Shown: positions 11,721 to 22,400, counted from the stretch's first letter. The stretch is DNA of 64,000 nt from Ichthyophis bannanicus (GCA_033557465.1 CM066031.1:1442246163-1442310162), one strand, 5' to 3'. Notes: a model not told the origin generated them from the sequence alone. A program made the numbers and translations.

Positions 11721-11889
11721 CTCCCTAGCTATAGGCTACTGCGAACCTGTAGAAAAACATGGCCTAGTCATGAGCTGCTGCAAGCGAATCTGAAAGACTC
11801 TGAGGACACAAGTGTCCAGGGAGAACCATCGCTCTGGTAGCCTGAACAAGAAGGGTCGGAGGGCAGTAGCTGCCTAAACCCTAAACACA

Positions 11890-12840
11890 TTACAGAGTAC
11901 AGCCTGGGCGAAGGCGCTGTCCCCATCGGGACTCCCTCTCCAGGCAGTTGTGAGCTACAAAGGTGTGAACTAAGGACCAGGTGGTGGCCCGACAGATGTC
12001 TGCCATAGGGATAGAGCATAGGCTTGCAACTGAGGTCACCATAGCCCTGACGTTGTGCACCATGACCCAGTGCTCCAAAAAGAGCCCAGCCTGATCGTGG
12101 AAAAGGCGATGCAGTCCGCCACCAAGGTGAACAGGGTCCACTTGGTAACAGCCTCCCCCAGTCGACTGGGTTGTAGGAAACAAAAAGCTGCAAGGCTTTG
12201 CGGTGGCCTTGAGTGCATTACTGGTAGAAGGACAGGGTCCTCTTACAGTCCAGAGTATGGAGAATGACCGCTGCCTTGTCAGCGTAAGACCATGGAAAGA
12301 AGGTAGGGAGTATCACCTCCTGGTTGAGGTGGAAGGTGGATACCACCTTCAGAAGGTATTTAGGGAAGGTGCGAAGCATGACCCTATTCTTGTAGAACAT
12401 AGTGTAAGATGGCTTGAAGTTCGCTGACTGCGGGCAGAGGTGAGCACCACCAGAAGATGACCTTCCAGGATAGATAACGCAAATGGAAGGTAGCAAGAGG
12501 TTCGAAAGGTAGCTTGGTGAGCTCCATCAGAACCACGTTGAGGTCCCATTCCACCGGGGGTGGGCGGATGGGAGACTTAGAGAACAGCAGGCCCCATATA
12601 AATTGGGTGATGAGGGGCTGAGCAGAAAGAGATTTTCTCTCTACAGAGTGATGGTGTGCTGAGAGCGTACTCAGATGCACTCTGACGGAGGTGGACTTGA
12701 GTCCGATCTGTGAAATGTGGAGCAAGTACTGCAGCACTGTGTCCACTTGGCAAGAGAACGGATCAATCCATTGCTCCACACAGCATACTGAGAATGCATA
12801 GTGTGGTGAAGATGGCCCTTCAGAAGAAATGGATGTGGAG
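11890..12840 (-). pseudogene. DIRS-D tyrosine recombinase, inactivated
   Basis: Read on the minus strand, the order is TSVRVHLSTLSAHH, KSPIRPPPVEWDLNVVLMEL, PFEPLATFHLRYLSWKVIF, then in other frames LHTLDCKRTLSFYQ, HNVRAMVTS and ATTWSLVHTFVAHNCLE. Compared with DIRS-A, the Arg box SARRISELQAL has become SPLPAVSELQAI and the candidate nucleophilic Tyr of AHYC is Asn (AHNC). Together with several frameshifts, this means loss of both the first catalytic Arg and the Tyr. It is probably the 3' end of the DIRS-C element, whose other pieces lie at 20.3-39.2 kb, but a short overlap with the DIRS-C piece near 20.3 kb leaves open a separate copy. Confidence 0.8.
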
Positions 12841-13758
12841 GAAAATCCTGAGAGCAGAGCTAAATCACACAGGATTTCCAAAACTGACATGAAAAAAACA
12901 CAAGCTGCTGAGTCGAAGACACACCCAAGTCCAGGGGAGGAGTTAGGCTTCAGCTCTGATTGGGCACAGCCAAGGGAACGTCAGGGAGTGCCGGGAATTG
13001 AAGCCCTTTTTAAAACCTCAGAGAGAGCTGAAAGGGAGAAGAGGCGGAAGCAGGAGAAAGGTGAACAAGTTGTTGTTGCAGAGAGGACCACGAAGAATAT
13101 CCCCGAGGATAGCGTGGAGGAGGACATCCAAGTCCAAAAGAACGTTGTGAGAGGAGTGCAGAGTGCTGGAACCCTAGAAGCCAGGAGAAGAGCACTAGGA
13201 CCTTGTGAGAAGACAGAACCACGGAAGAGTCAGCCTGGGAGTCCAACGTACCTTGCAAAAAACTCTTACTGCCGGGAAAAGCCTAGACCTAGCCAGCCTC
13301 AAGAAAACAGCACGTGGAGAAAAGGTACTTCTAATGCCAACAAGCAGTGCTATAAAGACAGAGAACTACAGCCAGGAGAAAGTTTTCCTAAGAGAAGTTC
13401 TTTTATAAATGCCTCTAAACAAGGTAAAGCACAATTTCCTAATTTGTATGCTTGGCTGAAGAAACCTTCATATAGTGCTGAACTGTGCAAACCTAACTTT
13501 GTTACCGACATAGATAGTGAGTGGGGGAAGGGCGTAACCCTTGCCAATAACTATCCACTAGATGAAAAGCAAACACAGACTGAATTGCTACTGAAGGAAT
13601 TTCAGAAGTTCCTGGAGCTGAAGTCAGGGCAAAATAAAGAACCTGATACGGACAGTAATTCTGTTAGTTCAGAAGAATACATGCAGGTAGAAAGTTCTTT
13701 ACCTACCCTGAATCCTGAGCCGTGTGCCATGGATTGCTCTTATTGCTGTATTGAATAA
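12829..13758 (+). CDS. Unrecognised 309-codon open reading frame
   Basis: An uninterrupted frame from an ATG at 12829 to a TAA at 13756-13758. The product is hydrophilic and rich in Lys, Glu, Ser and Gln, with no membrane segment or signal peptide. It has a basic first half (EREKRRKQEKGEQ, about residues 62-80), a middle with scattered Cys, Lys and Pro, and an acidic, Ser-rich end that closes CAMDCSYCCIE. The C-terminal part (FPNLYAWLKKPSYSAELCK, FVTDIDSEWGKGV, LLLKEFQKFLELKSG) looks like folded protein rather than compositional noise. The first 15-20 codons overlap the DIRS-D boundary, so the true start may be a later Met. It sits between two DIRS copies, and a retroelement gag-like protein is one possibility. 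I cannot assign a family. Confidence 0.45.
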   Translation: MDVEENPESRAKSHRISKTDMKKTQAAESKTHPSPGEELGFSSDWAQPRERQGVPGIEALFKTSERAEREKRRKQEKGEQVVVAERTTKNIPEDSVEEDIQVQKNVVRGVQSAGTLEARRRALGPCEKTEPRKSQPGSPTYLAKNSYCREKPRPSQPQENSTWRKGTSNANKQCYKDRELQPGESFPKRSSFINASKQGKAQFPNLYAWLKKPSYSAELCKPNFVTDIDSEWGKGVTLANNYPLDEKQTQTELLLKEFQKFLELKSGQNKEPDTDSNSVSSEEYMQVESSLPTLNPEPCAMDCSYCCIE

Positions 13759-14265
13759 CAATTTAAAGAAGCACATAAGTTTTATATGAAGAGAATATAA
13801 AATGTTGGCTTTCCTTGTTGTTTAATTGTAAGAGCTCCTGATTGTGTTCACCTGTTTCCAAGTCACGCTGTGAAGAGAACAGCTATTGATATAAGCTGCA
13901 ATATTTTCTAACAACCACATGAGGCAATGCTGAGTTAAGCTGCTGAAGTTTATGAATAGCTGAATTAAAGCAAATTTGATTTCACTGCTTCCTGAGTTCC
14001 TGTTTTCTTCTGTTTATCCTAAAAGTTCACTTTTTGCGTTTGTTGCTTTGAGCTTTTGATGCGCTGGAAACTATCCCCCAAGACAAATACATTTTCTTGC
14101 TTGCCTAACCACATCTGGTCACGACTACAATTCTTCCCTAAGGAATATACAAGAGCACTACAGTTCCCAAGATTCATTGGGAACCGTGCCAGCTAATTCT
14201 TCAAGGGACAATATAAGGCCACTCCTGCCTGTAAGCTCTAGGGCGCAGGCAGGAGCGTCGCAATA
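13759..14265. other. Noncoding DNA between the unknown ORF and DIRS-B
   Basis: It contains a TATAAAA-like box near 13795, an ACTACAATTC / ACTACAGTTCCCAA pair near 14125-14170 reminiscent of hAT-type MITE ends, and a GC-richer segment next to DIRS-B. No coding frame is visible. It may be the 3' untranslated part of whatever carries the 309-codon ORF. Confidence 0.35.
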
Positions 14266-14640
14266 GTTACTCACCTGTAACAAGTGATCTCCGAGAATAG
14301 CAGTAATTTAGTCTTCACATATCGGTATCGTCAGTACCGACGGAGCCTGCATGGGAACACTCCCCAGCGTCCAATAGGAAAGCTTTTGGGAGCATCCCAA
14401 AGCGCCTGCGTGCTGCCTTCCCGCCTTTCCCAATTGTCCCTCTTCAGTTGAGTTTATAGCTGAGACAAAAGAGAGAGGGAAAGAGAGAGGGAAAGAGAGA
14501 AAGAGAGAGAGATAGAGAGATGTGGGCGGGTTGTGAAGACCAAATTCCTGCTGTTCCTGGAGATCACCTGTTACAGGTGAGTAACTATGCTATCTCCAGG
14601 AACAAGCAGGAACGTAGTCTTCACATATGGGGACTCCCTA
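14266..14640 (-). repeat. DIRS-B internal complementary region and right terminus
   Basis: ATAGTTACTCACCTGTAACA at 14269-14290 is mirrored by TGTTACAGGTGAGTAACTAT at about 14570-14589. It then passes into GCTATCTCCAGGAACAAGCA, the complement of the element's left end. A (GA)n-rich microsatellite lies at about 14465-14520 inside the arm. This matches the DIRS-A 3' structure position for position. Confidence 0.85.
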
Positions 14641-14750
14641 GCTGAAGATGCCAGGGAGATGGCCCCAGAAAGTTGCGTGCCCTTGTGAAAGGGCTCCACT
14701 TCCCCCCATGGATCTCTGGCATCCTACCAGGGATGGTGGGTAGGAGTTGT

Positions 14751-16181
14751 TTAAGTATGGAACAGGTGTTGAAGAACAGCCTGACCAAACAAGGCAGCCC
14801 GGTGGGAGTCCTTGTCCAAGCAGTAATGGGCTGTGAAGGTATGTACCGAAGCCCAAGTAGCTGCTCGACAGATGTCATCGATAGACACAGAGTGAAGATG
14901 AGCCATTGAGGCTGCCATGGCTCTCACATTGTGAGCTGTGACATGGCCTTCAAGAAGAAGGTTCTTACTCTCATAGGCAAAAGATATACACTGTGCAATC
15001 CAGTTGGACAGTGTCCTTTTGGAGACTGGAAGTCCCAAATGACTAGGGTCAAAAGCATGTTCCCTGTAAAATAGTTATCTCCAAGTTATAATGCCCTGTT
15101 TTTATTTTATTTTTATTTATTTAACATTTTTTATATACCGCACTATTCATCATCAGTGCGGTTTACATTAAACAACAATATACTTGTCAATACATGACTG
15201 ATCTAGGTTTACAGATAACAGGGAAGATAAACTGGGTGTGAACTGGGGATAACTATCTACATGATTATATATACACTGAATAGGTTACATTAGGATTTGA
15301 TATTTGACAAGATAGTGTTTTCACATGTTCAATGTAATTTCAGTTTGTTCAATGTAAACCGCACTGATGCAGAATAGCGCGGTATATAAGAGATTGTAAA
15401 TAAAATAAAATAAATAAACAAAGAGTTGAGAGGATTTTCTATGTTGCTGTGTCCTTTGCAAGTAAAAGGCCAAGGCTCTTTTACAGTCCAAAGTATGAAG
15501 GTTCCTTTCTGCATTTGAGGCGTGAGGCCTTGGAAAGAATACAGGAAGGTAAACCGCTTGGTTCAAAGGAAAGTGTGAAACCACCTTTGGCATAAAGTGT
15601 GGATGAGTCCTAAGGACTACCTTATCATGATGGAACCTTGTATAAGGAGGATCAGCCACCAACGCTTGTAATTCACTGATGCGACGTGCTGATGTGATTG
15701 CAATGAGAAAGATAACCTTCCAGGAAAGGAATTTCAAAGAGGTAGTGGCTAATGGTTCAAAGGGCGGTTTCATGAGCTGCCCAAGTACCAGATTCAAGTC
15801 CCATGCCATCGGTGGTGGCTTAATAGGAGACTTCGTTAAAAGAAGGCTCTCATAAATCTCGCTATGAGAGGATGAGAGGAAATAGGTTGTCCATTGAGAG
15901 GCTTGAAAGAAGCTGCAATAGCACTCAAATGGACTCTCACTGAATTGGTCTTAAGCCCTGCATTTGATAAATGACGGAGGTACTCCAGTAATGATTCCAG
16001 AGGTATTGCAAGAGCACCATATGGTAAACCTTTTCCACTTAAATGCATTAGAGCGTCTTGTGGAAGGTTTCCTGGAAGCATGAAGGATATCCTTTACCTG
16101 CTGGGAAAGGTTAAGACCGTGAAGTTCTAGGCTTTCAGCAACCAGGCCCTGAGATGCAGAAACTGGGGATTGGGATGCCAC
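14751..16181 (-). pseudogene. DIRS-B tyrosine recombinase, split by an insertion
   Basis: Starting near 16181, the N-terminal segment (LHASRKPSTRRSNAFKWKRF), the core-binding segment (TNSVRVHLSAIAA, about 15950-15900) and the catalytic segment (from WDLNLVLGQLMKPPF at about 15803) lie in three frames. Catalytic residues are kept: SARRISELQAL near 15690-15660, and, after the insertion, AHNVRAMAAS and TAHYCLDKD near 14940-14820. An insertion at 15058-15419 splits the gene after KSSQLFV. Frameshifts near 16070 and 15815 and the insertion make it a pseudogene, though no key residue is lost. Confidence 0.87.
15058..15419. repeat. AAATA-tailed LINE 3' ends in inverted orientation, inserted in DIRS-B
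   Basis: The DIRS-B recombinase is continuous at 15057 and again from about 15420. Between them, a minus-oriented LINE tail (TATTTATTT..., hairpin ACCGCACT/AGTGCGGT at 15137-15144 and 15155-15162) is followed by a plus-oriented tail (ACCGCAC/GCGCGGT at 15358-15383, then AAATAAAATAAATAAA). The two tails point outward. Either two insertions or an inversion during insertion could produce this. Confidence 0.75.
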
Positions 16182-16199
16182 AGCATCCCGTCCTCTTGA

Positions 16200-17132
16200 G
16201 AAGAAGATCTGGAGCAGATCCTAACTCCAGATGCGGAGCTTGAGAGAGATGTAGGAGCAGAGAGTACCACGGTTGCCGTGGCCAACGTGGAGCTATGAGG
16301 ATCATATGACCTCTGTCTCTCTGAAGCTTCAACAGGGTTTTGGGAATTAGGGGAATGGGTGAAAAGGCATACAGGAAGTCCTGACCCCAATGAAGGAGGA
16401 AAGCATCCCTGGCCTGACAACCTCGAGCCGGAATTCTGGAACAGAACCAGGGAAGTTTGGTATTCAGCGGACTTGCAAAGAGGTCTATGTCCGGGGTTCC
16501 CAAATTTAAAAATTTTGGCCACCTGGTCTGCATGGAGAGACCATTCATGTGGAAGAAGAACTCGATTGAGTCTTTCTGCCCAAGTGTTTTGAATGCCTGG
16601 AAGATACACCGCAAGGAGATGAATCTGATGCTCTCTGGCGAGGGCCCATAGTCGCAAAGCTTCGTTGCACAGCGACAGAGAGCCTGTTCCACCCTGCTTG
16701 TTCACACAGAACATGGCTACCTGATTGTCCGTTTGAACTAGGACTGTCTTGAAGCTGATCTGGCTGTGAAATACTCGAAGAGCAAGGAAGATTGCTCTGA
16801 GCTACAGGAGGTTGATATGAAGATAGGCCTCTTGTGGAGTGTCCAGGTACCCTGGGTAGAGAGGCCGTGCAGGTGGGCTCCCCAACCCACCTGTGAAGCA
16901 TCTGTTGTTAGAGTGGCTTGGGGTGTGGGTTGCTGAAAAGGAGACCCCACCAAAAGTTTTTGGGTGACTGCCACCATTGGAGGGACAAAATAAGGTGATC
17001 TAAGTTTGCTATTTTGTCTGACAGGCAACCTGACGCCTGAGTCCACTGAGTGGATAAGGTCCACTGGGCTGCCCTCATATGGAGGCGAGCATAAGGAACC
17101 ACATGCACGGTGGATGCCATGTGGCCTAGCAA
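16200..17132 (-). pseudogene. DIRS-B RNase H domain and pol C-terminus
   Basis: The frame near 16930-16880 reads LTTDASQVGWGAHLHGL, carrying the first RNase H Asp. The next block, VNKQGGTGSLSLCNEALRLW near 16710-16650, is followed by LLAVYLPGIQNTWAERLNR. After that comes the linker TPDIDLFASPLNTKLPWF and LLHWGQDFLYAF, as in DIRS-A. Two or more frame changes separate these blocks. The role in the family is removal of the RNA template during cDNA synthesis. Confidence 0.82.
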
Positions 17133-17883
17133 CTATAACATTTCCCGAGCAGTGAGGTGAGGTTTTAGCACTGCTTGGGAAGCTAACTGTACAATGTGAA
17201 GGCAACGGGGCTGTGGAAGGAAGGCCCTTGTCTGTCTGGTATCCAGAAGAGCTCCTATAAAGTCTAGGGATTGAGTGGGAGTGAGGTTGGACTTTGGGAA
17301 GTTTATGACAAGTCCCAAATACTGAAGGATGCGCATTGTGCGAGACAGAGCAACCCTGGCCTCTGGCTCTGAAGGTGCTTGAATGAGCCAGTCATCTAAG
17401 TAGGGGATGACAAATATTTCCAGGGTGCGGAGAAATTCTGCTACCACAGCCATACATTTTGTGAACACCCTTGGTGCAGAGGCCAGGCCAAAAGGAAGAA
17501 ACCTGTATTGGTAGTGCTTTCCTTGAAACAGAAATGGACGGAACCTTCGGTGAATTGGATGGATAAGAACATGAGTGTACGCATCCTTGAGATCTAGAGA
17601 ACAAATCCAATCCTGACTCCGAAGGTATGGCAGCAGAGTTCCCAGAGAAATCATCTTGAACTTCTCTCTGAACAGGAATTTGTTCAATTCTCTGAGGTCT
17701 AGAATGGGTCTGTATCCTCCTGTTTTCTTTGGAATAAGGAAATAGGGGGAGTAAAACCCTGTACCCCATTGGGGAATGGGTATCTCTTCTACTGCTCCTT
17801 GAGCAAGGAGCATGGTGACTTCTTGACCTAACCGGTCGTTGAGAGAGGTCTGAGAATTGTCTTACTATTGTAGGAGGAGGCAT
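17133..17883 (-). CDS. DIRS-B reverse transcriptase domain
   Basis: An open frame of 226 codons (17813-17133) holds an almost complete RT core: IPKKTGGYRPILDLRELNKF (fingers), SLDLKDAYTHVLIHPIHRRF (first catalytic Asp, usually followed by Tyr/Phe), FLPFGLASAPRVFTKCM (the palm motif with the F-G-L-x-S-A-P signature typical of DIRS and Ty3-like RTs), and VIPYLDDWLIQ with the catalytic YLDD box. NFPKSNLTPTQSLDFIGALLD closes the domain. No stop or frameshift interrupts these motifs, but the flanking pol segments are broken, so a functional polyprotein is not expected. Confidence 0.88.
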
Positions 17884-18044
17884 GCTGAAGAAATGAAGCT
17901 TGTACCCCTCTCGTACAATAGAAAGAGTCCAAATTTTCTGCTGTTATCTGACACCATCTGGGGGCAAAATGACATAACTTTCCTGGGATGGTGGAGGGTT
18001 CTGGGCCGTTTAGGGCCAGGAAGGCAAAGTTCTCTAGATAGGAG

Positions 18045-19923
18045 TCAAAGCCCCTGTGGAGGCTGAGTCTGCTGAGTCAGTTGAGGCTTCGCTGCTTTTG
18101 GTTTCCTTTGTTGCCTAGGTTGTTGCTGCTGTCCCTTTTGGGCAGACTGACCTAAACGATGTCCCTGCTGGGTATAGGAGGGATAAAACCTTTTCTTCTT
18201 GCTGAAGAATGGTTTCTTAGAGGATCTTTTCCTCACAGGATCAGATGTAGATTTGGACAATCTATCCAAACAATCTATTGTCAGCATCTATCTCATTAGC
18301 TTTTTCCTGCCAATTCTTGCCAAAGAGATTCTCTCCTGTGCAAGGTATATTCCCCAGTTTGTCCTGTACCCAGATTTCCAAGTCAGATGCCTGGAGCCAG
18401 GCAATTCTACGTGCACCTATGGCAATAGCAGAGGTTCTGCTTATGCATTCAAAGCAGTCAACGGCTGCACGATTCACAAACTTGGAAACATCTTGAGCAT
18501 GTTTAACAAGAGCAAGATAATCTTGCCTTTTATCATCAGGAAGGAGAGGGCTCATAAGCTCTAAGTCTCCTGTGACTTCTTAAGGAACATTCCCATATAT
18601 AAGATATAGGAACTGATCCTAGCAGAAAGCCTGGAAGCCTGGAAGGATCGACGTCCAAAGGCATCAAGAGTCCTACACTCACGTCCTGGAGGATTAGATG
18701 CATGCCTTTTTGCACTCTTTATCCGTCTGATGGCTGATTTCACCACCATGGAATGGTGTGGTAATTGAGTCTTCTGAAACCCAGGACAAGGAGGAACTCG
18801 ATACATGGTGTCGAGTCTTTGAGAATAAGGAGATGTGGTCAGAGGTATTTCCCCACATCCTTAACATAAGATCATGCAAGATCTCATGAATAGGTAAGGT
18901 AGCTTCCTCCTTGGGAGCTTTAGGGTATTGTAGGATTTCTAATTCATTTGCCGTAGGCTCTTTTTCAGGAGCCACTGTGATGGAAAGACCTCAGGCCACA
19001 TCTCGGATAAAATCCTGAAAGGACATATCCTCTGGTGGAGACATCCTACGCTGAGGAGAAGAGCAATCCTCGGGAAGAAGTACTCTGGTATCGGCAGAGC
19101 TTTCAGAGTCTTCAGACTAATCCGAGGATTCGAATTATCTCCGATCCGGCTGATGGTGCAAGGCACCTTACCGGTACCGATCGAAGTCAGCATCGGAGTG
19201 GTCCGGTACCGACTTGTCGATGCCAGATAGAGATGCATGACTTGGTCCTGGTAGAATACCTGCCGATGTCAATGCAGTCAGTGCTGGTACCGGTTGAATT
19301 GTCTGAAGCGGTTTCAGGGGCATCGAGGCCGTGAGAAGAGTCGCCAGACTGCGTTCAATAGCCAAGAATCTCTGGTCTATCGACGCTGCCGATGCTTGGG
19401 TATCGGTGCCGGATAAAGCGGCCGGAACCCCAGAGCATGGCACCAGTAGCTCTACCAAGGTTGAAGCCTCGAGAATATCCTGGAGTCCCGTTAGTGCTTT
19501 AGAAGCCGAAGCCTCCCGCCAGGGCAATTTTGCCGCTGAAAGTCCCTCAAGGGCAACGCCAGAGGCATCTCGAAGTTTAGAAGGAGATCTACACTTTGAG
19601 GACGAGCTAGATTTATGTTTAGTTACCTGAGATCCATGGGAGGAAGTTGAAGCCCTGGAAGATGTCGATGCCACGGAGGCTGCATCGGAGGGAAAAAGGG
19701 CGCTAAGCTTAGCAGCTTGGTTTTGCCGGCCCCTTTTTGACATCATCCCACAGGCAATACACTCTGAAATAGAGTGTTCAGGACCTAAACATTTGAGGCA
19801 CCACTCATGGGTGTCGGTGACGGAGATGGTACCGCCACACTTAGAACACTTTTTAAAACCCGAAGCGGGTTTTTCCATCTTGAGGAAAAAAAATGGGCCA
19901 GTGCCCAAAATGGCACGTAGCAC
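18045..19923 (-). pseudogene. DIRS-B gag-like ORF1, several frameshifts
   Basis: The best part is 251 codons from 19923. A Cys/His-rich N-terminal cluster (FKKCSKCGG, EWCLKCLG, SECIACGMM) resembles a zinc-binding module, followed by Ser-rich sequence. In other frames the conserved gag core follows: ECRTLDAFGRRSFQASRLSA and SSYILYMGMF near 18670-18590, then SPLLPDDKRQDY (18555-18520) and WVQDKLGNIPC, then a basic Gln/Lys-rich tail near 18200-18050. The same order is seen in DIRS-C at 38.8-36.9 kb. At least three frame changes are needed to read through, so it is inactive. By analogy it would package the RNA. Confidence 0.78.
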
Positions 19924-20099
19924 CTGAGAAGAAAATTACTGGAGAAAGACTCCAGAAACAAAGGGTTTTGTTCTTTTTTAGAAAAAAGAAAAGAACCACC
20001 GGCAGTACCGGTATAGCGTCGAGGGAGGGCAGATGCGAACACAAAAAAGTAGAAGGGAATTTTCTGCGGTGACAGGATGTGTGACCTGTTGGCTCCGCG

Positions 20100-20271
20100 G
20101 AAAATGAAGAACTGGAGAGGGACAGTTGGGAAAGGCGGGAAGGCAGCACGCAGGTGCTGTGGGATGCTCCCAAAAGCTTTCGTATTGGACGCTGGGGAGG
20201 GTTCCCGCGCAGGCTCTTTCAGTACCGACAATGCCCATATGTGAAGACTACATTCCTGCTTGTTCCTGGAG
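20100..20271 (-). repeat. DIRS-B left inverted terminus
   Basis: Read on the minus strand it starts TCTCCAGGAACAAGCAGG, then GTAGTCTTCACATATGGG. It shares the AAAGCTTTTGGGAGCATCCC block with the right termini of DIRS-A, DIRS-B and the mini-DIRS. Confidence 0.85.
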
Positions 20272-20697
20272 AATCTGCGCCAACTGAAGGCATAGACTCC
20301 TCTTGTGGAGTTCTTACGAGAAGCCAGGAGGAGTTCCTCCACCTCCATTGGGAGGTGGAAGGATGCTAAGGCAACCTGTTAAGCAGCCATGTTGTTGACG
20401 ACAGGGACCCAGGTTGAGGTGAAGAAGAGAACCTTCCTCCTGGGTCAGTAGCCCTGGGGCATTCCCCAGAGGCACCGGGAGCTCCACCAAGAGGCGGAGC
20501 AACAGGGGAAACCCAGGCTGCTTGGGCCACTGTGGAGCCACCAGGATCATGGAGGCCTTGTCCCGCCAGACCTTGAAGAGGGTCCGGGCGATTAGTGGCA
20601 TGGGAGGAAAGGCATACAGAAGGCCCACCGAGCATGAGATGACCTCCAGCTTTGCTCTACTGCCCCCACTCACCAGCATGGCCACTGCCTTCACCTG
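20272..20697 (-). pseudogene. DIRS-C fragment: pol C-terminus and start of recombinase
   Basis: On the minus strand it encodes LLYAFPPMPLIARTLFKVWR, SMILVAPQWPKQPGFPLLLR and, after a frame change, ELLLASRKNSTRGVYAFSWR. These match the RNase H-recombinase linker and recombinase N-terminus of DIRS-A and B but with clear family divergence. The piece is bounded by DIRS-B on the left and the L2-a insertion on the right, and it continues at 25597-25792. Confidence 0.78.
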
Positions 20698-21105
20698 GTA
20701 TTTTTCTCTAGTTGCTTACCCTCTAACGTCTGTAGCTCAGCTCTTCCCTTATATCACCTTTTAAGCTTCACTATTCATCACCCGCTGCCTCAACCTCATC
20801 CTGTCTCCTCCAACCTATTTAGAAATCTTCATACTATTGATCCTTTGGTTCTCTCTTCCACTTTTTCTTCATCTATTTCCTCCACTATGTCATCTAAGTC
20901 TGTTGACGAGGCAGTAGCTTCCTATAATACTGCACTCTTCTCTGCTCTGGATGCTCTCGCTCCGCCCATGTCACGTCCTGAGAGGCGTACTGCACCCCAG
21001 CTGTGGCTATCATCCACTACCCCCTATCTACGTTTTTGTGCCCGTTCAGCTGAGCATACTTAGCTTAAATCCTGCTTCCTTGCTTACTTTCTACACCTCA
21101 AATTC

Positions 21106-22400
21106 ATGCTTGTCTCTTTCCAGTCATCCCTTGCTCTTGCCAAGCAAGACTATTATGTCCATCTGACTAACTCTCTTGCCTCTGACCCTCGCCGTCTCTT
21201 TACTACTCTCAGCTCTCTCCTCAAGGTGCCTCTGCCTCTGACCCATCCTCCCTTCCTTTCTGCCCAAACCCTGGCTATTTCCATGATAAAATCCACAAGA
21301 CCCACCCTCCAATTCCCCACAAAGTCAGCTACTTCCCCTGGTCACTCCGAAGATTCCCCTCTACCTCTGCTACCCTCTCTTCCTTTCCTGTTATCTCTGA
21401 AGAGGAAACTGCACACCTTCTTTCTTCATCCAAACTCACCACCTGTTCCTCTGATCCTATCCCTACCCGTCTCCGAAGCCCCATCTCCTCCACTGTTGTC
21501 CCTTCCATCTCTCACATTCTCAACCTATCGCTCTCCACTGCAACTGTCCCTGCAAGCATGCTGTAGTTACACCTCTCCACAGAAAACCTCACTTGATCCC
21601 ACCTGTCCTTCTAATTATCGACCCATCTCCCTCCTCCCCTTCGTTTCTAAACTTCTTGAACGCGTGGTTCATCGCCACTGCCTCTCCACTCATGCCCTCC
21701 TGGATCCTCTACAATCTGGTTTTCATCCTTTACATTCTACTGAAATGGCTCTTGCCAAAGTCTCCAGTGACTTGTTCCTGGCTGAATCCAAGGGCCTTTA
21801 CTCAGTCCTCATCCTTCTTGACCTCTCTGCTGCTTTTGACACTGTTGACCACAACCTTCTCCTCGATACCCTGTCCTCACTTGGTTTTAAGGGCTCTGTA
21901 CTATCCTGGTTCTCCTCCAATCTCTCCCATCGCTCTTTCAGTGTTAGTTCTGGTGGATCCTCCTCTGCTGCTATCCCGCTCTCAGTTGGTGTATCCCAAG
22001 GATCTGTCTCAGGTCTACTCCTTTTCTCTCTCTCTATACCCAGTCCCTTGGTGTGCTCATCTCTTCCCTTGGTTTTCAGTACCATCTTTATGCTGATGAC
22101 TCCCAGATCTACCTCTCTACACCTGAAATCTCCCCAGAAAGACAGACCCGAATCTCTGCCTGCCTTTCTGACATTGCTGCTTGGATGTCTCACCGCCGCT
22201 TGAAATTGAACTTGGCCAAGACTGAGTTTCTTATCTTTCCCCCTAAAACCTCCCCTCCTCTTCCTCCTTTCTCATTCTCTGTGGATAACTCTGTACTCCT
22301 TCCTGTTTTCTCGGCCCGCAATCTTGGGGTTGTCTTTGACTCCTCTCTCTCCTTCTCCACAAATATCCATCTGATAGCTAAGACCGTTTCTTTATAACAT
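21106..22400 (+). pseudogene. L2-a reverse transcriptase
   Basis: RT blocks in order: NYRPISLLPFVSKLLERVVH (about 21613), DPLQSGFHPLHSTEMALAKV (about 21703), LILLDLSAAFDTVDHNLLLD (about 21805, first catalytic Asp), a GVSQGSVSG block normally GVPQGSVLG (about 21990), and, after a frame change near 22050, [13 protein letters not shown] (about 22080), carrying the catalytic YADD box. [13 protein letters not shown] and [15 protein letters not shown] complete the thumb-side motifs. One frameshift between the VPQG-like and YADD blocks, and an upstream frame change near 21550, inactivate it. The family copies its RNA at nicked chromosomal DNA. Confidence 0.85.

Larger units (their letters stand above)
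14266..20271 (-). mobile_element. DIRS-B: nearly complete DIRS-type retrotransposon
   Basis: On the minus strand the order is left inverted terminus (20271-20100), gag-like ORF1 (about 19923-18045), RT (17883-17133), RNase H (17132-16200), tyrosine recombinase (16181-14751) and the internal complementary region with right terminus (14640-14266). It has the same family termini as DIRS-A. One AAATA-tailed LINE insertion of about 360 bp interrupts the recombinase. The left end abuts a DIRS-C sequence (...SWRRFS at 20272-20348), so DIRS-B landed in the older DIRS-C. There is no target-site duplication, as expected for this class. Confidence 0.9.
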
